From positions 1,426,001 through 1,490,000 of the forward strand of contig NZ_CP017917.1 in the NCBI RefSeq assembly GCF_002119525.1: 64,000 nt of DNA. The letters are read 5' to 3'. The DNA comes from Vibrio syngnathi (lineage in GTDB: Bacteria > Pseudomonadota > Gammaproteobacteria > Enterobacterales > Vibrionaceae). Below, piece by piece: positions 48,305 through 56,333 of the stretch (positions within the stretch are counted from its first letter, which is position 1; each line of letters begins with the position of its first letter). The notes beneath the pieces were generated by a model. That model did not search any database. It was not told the DNA's origin and saw only the letters and a program-made list of their open reading frames with translations. Made by a program: the position numbers and the translations under genes.

Positions 48305-48335
48305 TCTAAAGTGGCTAATAAAAAGCCACATTAGA
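48305..48335. other. stem-loop after the phosphatase-like gene
   Basis: TCTAAAGTGGCT and AGCCACATTAGA pair with one mismatch around AATAAAA. No T run. It may end or protect the 3' end of the large upstream gene. The rest of 48191-48377 shows nothing else. Confidence 0.45.
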
Positions 48336-48377
48336 TTCGCTTTACGGTATCGTAACCTAAACGATAAATAATAGAGT

Positions 48378-51293
48378 TTAATTATTCTTAGACACATCCA
48401 AATTATTCAGCAACGACGGAAAGCCCCAACCGTTCTCGCCTTCGACCACCGATTCTCCGGTTAAGTATTCAAACAGCGTTGGCGCTAAAGATCCGTTAGC
48501 TTCAATTTTTAATGGTTGTGAGTTTTCACCAATTGGCGCTCCCCAGAATCCGATGAAGGCATCTTTCTCTAAGTAATCCTCTCCAGCGTGACGCCCTGGT
48601 ACCTTGGTGTTGTAGCCAATTCCCGCTTTAGGGAACAAGTTAACCGTGCCAGCCCTATCTTCAAGGTAAATATTGACTAGTTGATTCACTGAATCTGGTC
48701 GAGGGGTTGGTTGCGTTAATGAAGTCCATTCAGCACTGCTACACCAGGTTGTCACATCGATCTTAATTGCTCGATTAATACATTTTTCTACCAATTGAGA
48801 ATACTGTGCAAAGTCGGCTTCACTCGGTGATGCTAGATAAGGGTTAAGCTCTTGAGTATTCAACAAAATCGGCGCTCGGTTGTCTTCCAATGACTCATAG
48901 AAAAGCTTGTCACCTTCACGTGTGATCAATTCATCGACCCGTTTTAAATCACGGTTGCCAATCACACGAACAGCACAACGTTGTTGATCACATGTGCTTT
49001 CTCTGACGACCATATAATCAAGACTCTCAGGCAAGCGTTGCGCTATCTGATTAATGATATCGATATTCTGACCAGCTGGCGCTGCAATCGGAGACCACTG
49101 CGTGAGTTCTTGGTAAACCGGCTGAACCTGCCACCCTTGAGTCGAATTAAAGAAGTCCATCATGAAGTTACCACCAGCAGTAGAAGCAACCACCACATCC
49201 AATTCTTTCGAGCTTGGGTAGCTTAGCGCATTGGTAATTTTAGGCCCTTCCCCCTCGTCTGAAGATATCTTCTTAACCACAATGGGATACTCTAGCTGTG
49301 CCTGTAAGCCTTCAAATACCTGCTTTTCGGGATTGAGCGCGTAGAACACCGGCGTTAAACCATGATCCCCAGCCATGCCCCATAGCGTTTTATCGTAAAC
49401 GCCGGCACTGCGGTAGGTCGCTTCAATCTGGCGAATCCAATAGTCCAGTCGGTTGAGCTCTCCAGTCGGCATCAGAATTTCGTCACTAAAAGGACCGGTA
49501 AAGTGTGCGAAGTGATCCGGCCATGGGTTATACACCAAGGTGTAATCTGGCATCCCTTTTCCATCTAAGTCGGCAAACTGAGTGATCGACTGTTTAACCT
49601 GAGCTCTCTTTGAAAACTTAGTGAAAAAATCAAAGCCAGATATAGACTGATACGCCTCAATATCTTCTATCAAGGCTTGACGCTTTTCTTGCAAAACCAC
49701 TTCGACTTCTGAACGTTCTTGAAGCTCTTTAACGCAACGTTTCTCACCATAATCACGCAGTGACTCACCCAAACCTAGGTTTACTAGCCCATCGTAAGTG
49801 GTGTGAGCATTCCAATCGTATTGGGCGTTGCAGTTCAACGTTTTCAGGTAATCAAGGCGATCAAACATGGTTTGCACCTTGTTGTTTGCCATCAACACAT
49901 CCAGCTGTAGGGCATCATTACCGAAGAAGTAATACGCTCGGTCGATCTCTCGGTCAACAAAGTGGAAATTAGGGATACCAGTGCCACCTTGCCCCGATAC
50001 TTTCGCGCCCGTTTTAATGATCGGTAGATTACGTACGCTGATCGTCGGAGTAGAAGAGATACCCACTCGGCTTATATTATTTCGATTCTCTTTATAGAGT
50101 GTTTTGAAGAACGGAAGGTAATTCGGATCACGGTAGGTTTGTTCAGACAGAACCTCCATGAATCTCACCTGCTGTTGATGTTCTGGCTCAATGACCTTTT
50201 CTAACTGAGGTTTATATTGCGCTCGGTTTTTATGATTTTGGTAAGCCACTGAGATGAAAGGCGTATTCTCATCGACCAAACCTTCGATCAATCCTTGCTG
50301 TAAACCATCGACCGTCACTTGGACCGCAAAACGTTTGTGTTGTTGGGAATCTAAGAATTGAATGAGCGCGTCAGGCTGGTCACTGAACGCTTGCTGCATC
50401 CAATCATCGAGTGCTGCTGCGCGTTCTTCTTTAAACACAAATTGTCGGTAAGCTTTCAGCAAGTTTAAGCGCACAAAATCAATAAGCGTGATGGTAAGAG
50501 CTTGTGCTTTGTTATTCGGCTTATCAGCGTTTTCTGGTTTACCATCTTCTGCAATCGCCAACATTGCAGACTTCATATCGCCGTCATCCATTCCCAATGC
50601 CGCTTTACCGATCAAATCAACGATGATCGGTTGAATCTGAGCGATGATCGCTAGATCTTCAGGGCTATTGGTTAAGTAGGTGTAATTCGCAGGGAGCGTG
50701 TCCATATCCTGCCAAACACCAATTTCGAATAACGCATCGTAGATAACCACCATGTTGGCAATGAAGTGTTCATCGATACGAATGCCTTCATGATGTCCCG
50801 TTGCTTCAGTCGAGGTATCTGGCTCGTGATGCTCAGTGGTTGGCTTATCTCCAACATGATAAAGGCTATGTTCAAAGCCCTTTAGCGCCTGCTTATCATA
50901 AACCGTCGACAGGTAAGATTTGAATACATCTTCACTGCCCAAGCCTGAATAGCGGTCGTAATAACTATAGAGAAAATAACCCAAAGGAATTGAGTACGTC
51001 GGGTTGGATAACTGAGCAACGACTCTGGCTTTGGTTTTGACATCTAAAGGAAGAGCGAGAATATACGCATCTAATGTAACGCCACCAATAGTGAAAAGTG
51101 CTGCATCACGAGTGAGTTTGGCAGAATAACTTAGGCTTGAAAGCACCTGATTTTTCAACACTTCACTGGAGCTAAACACGCCACCAATGACGGGCGTTGT
51201 TGATATATCAGCCGCACTCGGAGCTGACGCAAGCGCCAACGATAAGACACTGAATAAACTGGCGTAACTGCGAACGTGAGAATAAGAGCTCAT
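48378..51293 (-). CDS. secreted alkaline-phosphatase-superfamily enzyme
   Basis: About 971 residues. The signal peptide has YASLFSVLSLALASAPSAADIS. The N-terminal 400 residues show no recognised domain. The C-terminal half has the metal-binding phosphatase/phosphodiesterase pattern: WGMAGDHGLTPVFY, the DGKGMPDYTLVYNPWPDHFAHF segment, and PGRHAGEDYLEKDAFIGFWGAP with late His ligands. It is expected to be periplasmic or secreted and to cleave a phosphate or sulfate ester. The ATG at 51293 follows AAGGAAA. It lies upstream of uhpT on the same strand with about 370 bp between, so a role in releasing hexose phosphate for UhpT is possible but speculative. Confidence 0.7.
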   Translation of the reverse strand: MSSYSHVRSYASLFSVLSLALASAPSAADISTTPVIGGVFSSSEVLKNQVLSSLSYSAKLTRDAALFTIGGVTLDAYILALPLDVKTKARVVAQLSNPTYSIPLGYFLYSYYDRYSGLGSEDVFKSYLSTVYDKQALKGFEHSLYHVGDKPTTEHHEPDTSTEATGHHEGIRIDEHFIANMVVIYDALFEIGVWQDMDTLPANYTYLTNSPEDLAIIAQIQPIIVDLIGKAALGMDDGDMKSAMLAIAEDGKPENADKPNNKAQALTITLIDFVRLNLLKAYRQFVFKEERAAALDDWMQQAFSDQPDALIQFLDSQQHKRFAVQVTVDGLQQGLIEGLVDENTPFISVAYQNHKNRAQYKPQLEKVIEPEHQQQVRFMEVLSEQTYRDPNYLPFFKTLYKENRNNISRVGISSTPTISVRNLPIIKTGAKVSGQGGTGIPNFHFVDREIDRAYYFFGNDALQLDVLMANNKVQTMFDRLDYLKTLNCNAQYDWNAHTTYDGLVNLGLGESLRDYGEKRCVKELQERSEVEVVLQEKRQALIEDIEAYQSISGFDFFTKFSKRAQVKQSITQFADLDGKGMPDYTLVYNPWPDHFAHFTGPFSDEILMPTGELNRLDYWIRQIEATYRSAGVYDKTLWGMAGDHGLTPVFYALNPEKQVFEGLQAQLEYPIVVKKISSDEGEGPKITNALSYPSSKELDVVVASTAGGNFMMDFFNSTQGWQVQPVYQELTQWSPIAAPAGQNIDIINQIAQRLPESLDYMVVRESTCDQQRCAVRVIGNRDLKRVDELITREGDKLFYESLEDNRAPILLNTQELNPYLASPSEADFAQYSQLVEKCINRAIKIDVTTWCSSAEWTSLTQPTPRPDSVNQLVNIYLEDRAGTVNLFPKAGIGYNTKVPGRHAGEDYLEKDAFIGFWGAPIGENSQPLKIEANGSLAPTLFEYLTGESVVEGENGWGFPSLLNNLDVSKNN

Positions 51294-51406
51294 CAAATTT
51301 CCTTTAGATCAACACACTTCTATAAATGCGACTTATTGTTTCAGTTTGCATTTATTAGTCAACCTATGAAAACGTTTGTTTTCTGATTCAAAGAGCCCGA
51401 AAACTC

Positions 51407-51745
51407 TTACAATCGCTTACCGCTGCCGTCTTCCCACATTACTTCGCATTCATCTTTGATAGCCGCTTTCAATAGTTCAACTAACGGAAAAGCTCGGCTC
51501 CCGATATTGACAGGTACTTCAGCAACCTCTTCTTCATTATCGTTATCAGCATTTTCTTGCTCTACTTGCTTGCTCTGCTCAGAGGCGATCGCAGCACGCA
51601 AATTGTTTAACGCTTGAGAAACCTCTGCAGCATCAATTGCACCTGGGATCGTGCCACTATGTCCAAGCATCTTAATAAACTGAAGACCGACTTCACCAAA
51701 CATCGTGACGCTAGCATGAGCTTTGCAACTAAAGGTAATTAACAT
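51407..51745 (-). CDS. DUF1840 family protein
   Basis: A 112-residue protein matching DUF1840: an N-terminal MLITFSCKAHASVTMFGEVGLQFIKMLGHSGTIPG, a central Glu/Asn-rich variable linker (EQENADNDNEEEVAEV), and a conserved C-terminus SRAFPLVELLKAAIKDECEVMWEDG. The function of the family is unknown; cytoplasmic. GAGAGG precedes the ATG by 6-7 bases. It stands alone, downstream of a 300-bp gap. Confidence 0.85.
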   Translation of the reverse strand: MLITFSCKAHASVTMFGEVGLQFIKMLGHSGTIPGAIDAAEVSQALNNLRAAIASEQSKQVEQENADNDNEEEVAEVPVNIGSRAFPLVELLKAAIKDECEVMWEDGSGKRL

Positions 51746-52045
51746 TATGAGCCTCTCCTAATTTAGGTATCTATAAACATTAGCTATCTACAAACTATGT
51801 TGAGTAACGCTTTGGAAAGCAAGTAAATAATAGCCAACTCAATTCTTGCAACTCGAACTTTAATTGTCCCACTCACGGACATCTCTGCACCGTTAGTGAC
51901 GCACATCACTGTTTATTGTGAACCACTTATTATTTAAATATGAAACCTTGATAGTAGTCACACTAAAAAGATCACTAACACTCTGCTATCACTTTTATTT
52001 AATCTACTATTAACACCAATTATCAAAATCTTTGGCACAAATCAC
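51746..52045. other. intergenic, promoters only
   Basis: A divergent AT-rich gap between the DUF1840 and diguanylate cyclase genes. I see no clear operator, repeat or hairpin beyond weak matches. Confidence 0.4.
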
Positions 52046-53269
52046 ATGAAAAGGCTCGTCGGCAGACACCTAGAAGAAATGGCGGACATACGATCCACTC
52101 GCAAGCAAAAAATTGTCCACTCCTTTTCACTGGCTGCCGCTGCGTTATTCACATTCTACACTTGGGCTTACTTCCAAGGTCAGCATTACACGCTGTCAAT
52201 TTTCGAATTGTGTTTTGCACTTATCGCTATCTCCAATGCATATTACGTGAAAAAAGTCACTGCCGCTGAGTATTCAGAATTGATTCTAAGTGGTGTTCTG
52301 CTCGTTCAAGGGGTCATTCTATTCTTGTACAGTCACGCCATTCCGGAGCGGACACTTTGGCTCTACCCGATTCTGGCTGCCGTCATTTTCATAAACGATT
52401 TCAGAATTGGCATTATATTCAGCACCTCATTTTGTGTATTTATCAGCACCTTAATTACAGCCATACCTAGCAGCTTTTCTTTACCTTTTAGCAGCTCACA
52501 CCGGTTTATTCTTAGCTTATTTACAATGAGCTTGGTATGTCACACATCAGCTTATTACTACACAAAAGCCGTCAGCTATATTCAACGTCTATACAAAGAA
52601 GGGATTGAAGATCTGGCCTATAGAGATCAGCTAACGGGCTTGGCAAACCGTTGGAGTTTTGAACGCTGGGCAACAGAAAAGCTTGCAACAGTAGACAGTG
52701 ATAGCTCTCTTACTGCCTTAGTGTTTTTAGACATAGATGACTTTAAAGGCATTAACGATAGCTACGGGCACGACGTCGGAGACAGTGTCCTGCAGCATTT
52801 TGCGAACCGTTTAAGCAACAACATCCGAACCAGAGATAGGGTAAGCCATGAATACGATTATTCGATTGCGCGCTTTGCTGGAGATGAGTTTGTTTTGATG
52901 CTCTATGATGTGCCAACTCGTAAAGATCTAGACGGTATTTTGGATCGGATTTGTGGGCTATTCGAAAGTGGTTGCCAGACAAACGAGAGAATCAAGGAAT
53001 TGACACTCAGCGTTGGGGTTTCGTTGTACCCGCAAGATGCTAAAGAATTACATGAGCTGACGAGATGTGCTGATAAAGCAATGTATGTTGCCAAACATTC
53101 AGGAAAAAACCGATATGCTTATTATCACGACAATCCCGTATCAACCTTGGTAGAAGAACTACCGACGAATCTAGCCTTCTCAAAATCGGAATCATCTGAG
53201 CTTGAAGGTTGTCTTGAAGCGAAGGTCGAAGGGAACAATGTTACGTTATTAAAAACGCGTCCACGCTAG
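52046..53269 (+). CDS. membrane diguanylate cyclase (GGDEF)
   Basis: A 407-residue protein with about five or six membrane segments in the first 190 residues and a C-terminal GGDEF domain. The active loop is RFAGDEFVLML (A278 to F282); the first Gly of GGDEF is Ala, a variant known in active enzymes. The metal/GTP motif is LDIDDFKGINDSYGHDVGD. No inhibitory RxxD is clear before the loop. It would make c-di-GMP from GTP at the inner membrane, linking to the PilZ protein elsewhere in the window. The ATG at 52046 has no good ribosome site; ATG 52079 is an alternative. Confidence 0.88.
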   Translation: MKRLVGRHLEEMADIRSTRKQKIVHSFSLAAAALFTFYTWAYFQGQHYTLSIFELCFALIAISNAYYVKKVTAAEYSELILSGVLLVQGVILFLYSHAIPERTLWLYPILAAVIFINDFRIGIIFSTSFCVFISTLITAIPSSFSLPFSSSHRFILSLFTMSLVCHTSAYYYTKAVSYIQRLYKEGIEDLAYRDQLTGLANRWSFERWATEKLATVDSDSSLTALVFLDIDDFKGINDSYGHDVGDSVLQHFANRLSNNIRTRDRVSHEYDYSIARFAGDEFVLMLYDVPTRKDLDGILDRICGLFESGCQTNERIKELTLSVGVSLYPQDAKELHELTRCADKAMYVAKHSGKNRYAYYHDNPVSTLVEELPTNLAFSKSESSELEGCLEAKVEGNNVTLLKTRPR

Positions 53270-53547
53270 CCTGCCATATACATGGCCCATAAACTCACTA
53301 AGCCAATAACAATAATCCATACAACTTGTCGTACTAAGTTTCGATTTTCGTTCTTAGATTTAGCAACCGTTTTGAAAGCGGCTTGCTTGGCCGAGTGTAT
53401 AAAAGGCCCATCTGCCTGGTGCTTTCTAACACGGCGCTTAACCGCTTTATTCGCAACCTCTGTAAAACGTTGACCTTGCTCAGTTGTAAAATCGTTATCA
53501 AAGCCCATCCGACCTTGCCTTTCGCCATGTTTTTGCTGTACTGCCAT
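53266..53547 (-). CDS. small protein with C-terminal membrane anchor
   Basis: About 93 residues: a basic, helical N-terminus (KRRVRKHQADGPFIHSAKQ) and a single hydrophobic segment at the end (VVWIIVIGLVSLWAMYMAG), so a tail-anchored inner-membrane protein is likely. I start at ATG 53547 with AAGGAGG 5 bases before it. The stop shares the CTAG of the convergent diguanylate cyclase stop, TAG on each strand. Family not recognised; function unknown. Confidence 0.7.
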   Translation of the reverse strand: MAVQQKHGERQGRMGFDNDFTTEQGQRFTEVANKAVKRRVRKHQADGPFIHSAKQAAFKTVAKSKNENRNLVRQVVWIIVIGLVSLWAMYMAG

Positions 53548-53705
53548 AGCGGCCTCCTTGGCGGTCTGCTCTCTGTTCAAGTATAGACATAATTTCATAT
53601 TCTTACCTGTTCAAAATTTTCGAATAAGTCACTCAACACTGTGCCATCTTCTTTTTAAATCAAATTACATAAACTACAGCTATTCAAGTTTATGAGGATT
53701 TCAAA

Positions 53706-54578
53706 ATGACGAGTGTAAGAGCAGTAGATCATGTGATTGCAGCACACGCTACCTCCGATGGTGATGGCGTGAAAATACAAAGACTCGCTGGTTTCAATAA
53801 CACACGTTTCTCTCCATTTTTGATGATTGATGAACTTAAGTCGGATGAAAGCAAAGATTATGTTGGCGGCTTTCCTCCACACCCTCACCGTGGGATAGAA
53901 ACGCTCACTTACATGCTACAAGGTCACTTCCAGCACAAAGACCACATGGGGAATGTTGGAGAGCTACGCAGCGGTGGCGCACAGTGGATGGCCGCGGGGC
54001 GTGGTGTGATTCACAGCGAAATGCCAATGATGGAAGAAGGTGCGCTGCATGGTTTTCAGATTTGGATAAACCAACCTGCGTCAAACAAAATGCAGCCAGC
54101 GCAATATCACGACTTCCAAAATGAAAGCATTGCAGAACACCAAAGCGAACAAAATGGTTTGTTAAGAGTGATTGCCGGAGGGTTCGAACTGCATAACCTA
54201 GCTGACCATGATTTAGAGGTTTTGCGAGCGCAAGGCCCACTACAGAAAACAGGTGTGCCGTTAAGCGTGGCGGATTGGCGAGCTCATTCTGGGCAAGAAA
54301 TGACGTTAGGGACAAATGTTAATCACAATGCCATGACTTACGTGTACCGAGGCAGCATTAAGATCAGCGATAAAGTCATCAACCAAGGTCAGCTTGCACT
54401 GCTCACCAAAGCTGACTTGCTGTCTTTGGGTAGCTTAAAAGATTCAGGTGTACTGATTTTTTCTGGTGAGCCGATTAACGAACCTGTTGTGCACTATGGT
54501 CCGTTCGTCATGAATTCGATGGAAGAGATTGAACAGACGATTCAGGATTACAACAACGGCGTATTTGAGACTTACTGA
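53706..54578 (+). CDS. pirin family protein
   Basis: A 290-residue bicupin. The metal-binding first cupin has FPPHPHRGIETLTYMLQGHFQHKDHMGN, with the three His and Glu ligands, then GGAQWMAAGRGVIHSEMP. Pirins are iron-binding; some have quercetin dioxygenase activity and others act as redox regulators. The cellular role here is unknown. It is cytoplasmic. GAGGA precedes the ATG. It is transcribed alone. Confidence 0.9.
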   Translation: MTSVRAVDHVIAAHATSDGDGVKIQRLAGFNNTRFSPFLMIDELKSDESKDYVGGFPPHPHRGIETLTYMLQGHFQHKDHMGNVGELRSGGAQWMAAGRGVIHSEMPMMEEGALHGFQIWINQPASNKMQPAQYHDFQNESIAEHQSEQNGLLRVIAGGFELHNLADHDLEVLRAQGPLQKTGVPLSVADWRAHSGQEMTLGTNVNHNAMTYVYRGSIKISDKVINQGQLALLTKADLLSLGSLKDSGVLIFSGEPINEPVVHYGPFVMNSMEEIEQTIQDYNNGVFETY

Positions 54579-54606
54579 TTTACAGATGCTGTCTTTGAGC
54601 TTTGCG

Positions 54607-54655
54607 TTTTTCGCTTTGAATTTTCGCTTTGAATTAAAGATTGAAGATTGAAGAT
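54607..54655. repeat. short tandem repeats after the pirin gene
   Basis: A TTTCGCTTTGAA-type unit occurs twice (13-14 bp), and GATTGAA occurs three times in tandem. They lie in non-coding DNA before the terminator and suggest slippage expansion. Confidence 0.65.
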
Positions 54656-54751
54656 TGAAGAGATTTTACAAGGAACAATGAATTTTGGTCATCCATTTGA
54701 TGACTGCAAAAACAAGTGACACTATCCACTGCCGGTTACTATCACTTATTT

Positions 54752-54779
54752 AACCACGCTTTGAGAGCGTGGTTTTTTC
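54752..54779 (+). terminator. intrinsic terminator after the pirin gene
   Basis: AACCACGCT and AGCGTGGTT pair and run into TTTT; also usable as the end of the convergent ppnP gene. Confidence 0.88.
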
Positions 54780-54802
54780 TTATTGGTCAGTCAGAGACTA
54801 AT

Positions 54803-55084
54803 TTACAGGTACTCACACAGGTAAGCTGTCGCTTCTTTGACCTGTAGATCAAATGAAGAGTCACCCGCAACGTCAAAAGACTCACCAGATTGGTATGTCG
54901 TCCAGTCATCATCGCCAACACGCTTTACAACCAAAGCACCTTTAACAACGGTCATCTTTTCTGGAGCTGCAGTACCGAATGTGTATTCACCAGCGGCCAT
55001 CACACCAACACTTACGTCAGCACCAGACTGGTTAAACGCTAACGACTTAACGCCACCTTCAAAATATGTGTTTTCTTTAATCAT
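54803..55084 (-). CDS. ppnP: pyrimidine/purine nucleoside phosphorylase
   Basis: A 93-residue single-cupin protein matching the YaiE/PpnP family end to end: MIKENTYFEGGVKSLAF, then SVGVMAAGEYTFGTAAPEKMTVVKG and YQSGESFDVAGDSSFDLQV. It splits nucleosides with phosphate to a base and ribose-1-phosphate, with broad specificity. AAGGAAG is 4-5 bases before the ATG. It is monocistronic. Confidence 0.95.
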   Translation of the reverse strand: MIKENTYFEGGVKSLAFNQSGADVSVGVMAAGEYTFGTAAPEKMTVVKGALVVKRVGDDDWTTYQSGESFDVAGDSSFDLQVKEATAYLCEYL

Positions 55085-55216
55085 TGTACTTCCTTGTTAT
55101 CTCAAAATTGCATTACGAGGCTCAACGAATAAGCCTATGCGTAAATTTAGGTGCTAATTGTTTTAACCAATTCGAGACTGTCCTACAAGAAATAAATGAA
55201 TAGTGCTTAGGATCTG

Positions 55217-55315
55217 TCGACCTTTCGAAGTTAAATTTCGTTCGAGATGAAATCGTTTTAGGCGTGGCAATGGGTATACAACCTAATCATTCTAAGTAAA
55301 TATTCCTTAACAAAG
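55217..55315. mobile_element. truncated copy of the MITE-like repeat
   Basis: These 99 bases match the reverse complement of 33717-33619 without gaps at 78 of 99 positions. The outer inverted-repeat end is degraded beyond GACCTTTCG, and the rest of the element is absent, so this is an old remnant in the ppnP/DUF2850 gap. The remaining parts of 55085-55467 hold the divergent promoters and nothing else I can name. Confidence 0.75.
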
Positions 55316-55467
55316 CATGAAGACTGAATGTGTGGGTAAAAAATCACTGAGACAGTTTGATTCAAAAGAACATTCGATCCTGCTTCTAACTCTTATAAGA
55401 ACCTTTGCAACCTATCGTTTTATTTTATAGAATCATCACCAGTATGAGTAACTAAAATGAAGAGATA

Positions 55468-55932
55468 ATGGCTAAAAATACCACGAAAAGCAGCGATATA
55501 TTGGCCAATTCGTTACTCTACGCCTTCTTAATGGCTGGCTTTATGATTACCCTCACCGTCGGCTATTTCGGCTACCAAGCCTACCAAAAATCTGTAAGCC
55601 CAAGTAACGTCCATGGCACATGGATCGAGATTGGTGCTCCACCTTACAAAACAGATATTCTTACACTTTCCGATGATGGTGTGATGATGAACTATCGTTT
55701 CATCAGTACCTCGTTTGATTTTGATGGTAACGATGTCACGATCAACACAGGTTCAGGCCCAACGATTTATACCATTAGCGGTACCTACAATTCACCTCGT
55801 TTAAAGCGGTTAGTGCCGAACACACCATCCAAACAATTCATAAAAGAAGGGTATGAAGATACTGTAGCGGGTGATACTCAAGGCCTCATGCAGCAACGAC
55901 GCTCAGTATTAGCTGAGCAATTCAAAAAATAA
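55468..55932 (+). CDS. DUF2850 family membrane-anchored protein
   Basis: A 154-residue protein with one N-terminal membrane segment (LLYAFLMAGFMITLTVGYFGY) and an outside beta-rich domain (VHGTWIEIGAPPYKTDILTLSDDGVMMNYR), which is the DUF2850 family seen mainly in Vibrio. The function is unknown. It is probably anchored in the inner membrane and faces the periplasm. A GAGATA-like ribosome site lies before the ATG. It is transcribed alone. Confidence 0.8.
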   Translation: MAKNTTKSSDILANSLLYAFLMAGFMITLTVGYFGYQAYQKSVSPSNVHGTWIEIGAPPYKTDILTLSDDGVMMNYRFISTSFDFDGNDVTINTGSGPTIYTISGTYNSPRLKRLVPNTPSKQFIKEGYEDTVAGDTQGLMQQRRSVLAEQFKK

Positions 55933-56055
55933 TACTTTCAACAGCGCTTTGTTTAGTAACCCCTCTTACATCAATACTACCTGCCCCTTACAAGCACCGG
56001 TATGACGTGCTTCAGATTGTGATGCCGCTTCAGTTTGCGATATTTAATAATAGCT

Positions 56056-56130
56056 TACCGCACTTTTTCATAACTTCATGTCGTGTATTTTCACTTATGA
56101 GACTTTCCTTCTGAGTGCGGTTTTATTTTA
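56056..56130 (+). terminator. possible terminator with long loop
   Basis: ACCGCACT (56056) and AGTGCGGT (56113) are complementary and followed by TTTTATTTTAT; the loop of about 49 bases makes this uncertain. It would end the DUF2850 gene. Confidence 0.45.
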
Positions 56131-56238
56131 TAAAACATGGACTCAGCCTCTCACTCATTAAGCAACAGAATTGTAACAAGATACAATTTTTTAGTTGTCC
56201 ATCGAAAACAGATTTATTTTCAGTCATGAAATTAAAAC

Positions 56239-56327
56239 TCTCTCGAATACTGATGGGCAAGCTCCTTCAAAACTGACGGGAGCCGATTCTAGGACCACTT
56301 GGTTCTAAACCTTCAAGGAATGAGAGA
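56239..56327 (+). promoter_or_regulatory. structured 5' leader of the chitinase mRNA
   Basis: TCTCTC (56239-56244) can pair with GAGAGA (56322-56327), which overlaps the likely ribosome site 6-7 bases before the ATG. Inside are two hairpins: GCTCC/GGAGC (56261-56283) and TAGGACCA/TGGTTCTA (56290-56307). A closing helix that holds the ribosome site is typical of a riboswitch or attenuation leader, but no known class is matched. Confidence 0.4.
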
Positions 56328-56333
56328 AATAGT

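Noticed and set aside
56245..56300. Hammerhead-like CTGATG and a standard c-di-GMP-I riboswitch in the chiA leader.
   Set aside because: The hammerhead core needs CTGANGA and a later GAAA, which are absent. The riboswitch class needs ACGCAAAG-type bases that I do not find.
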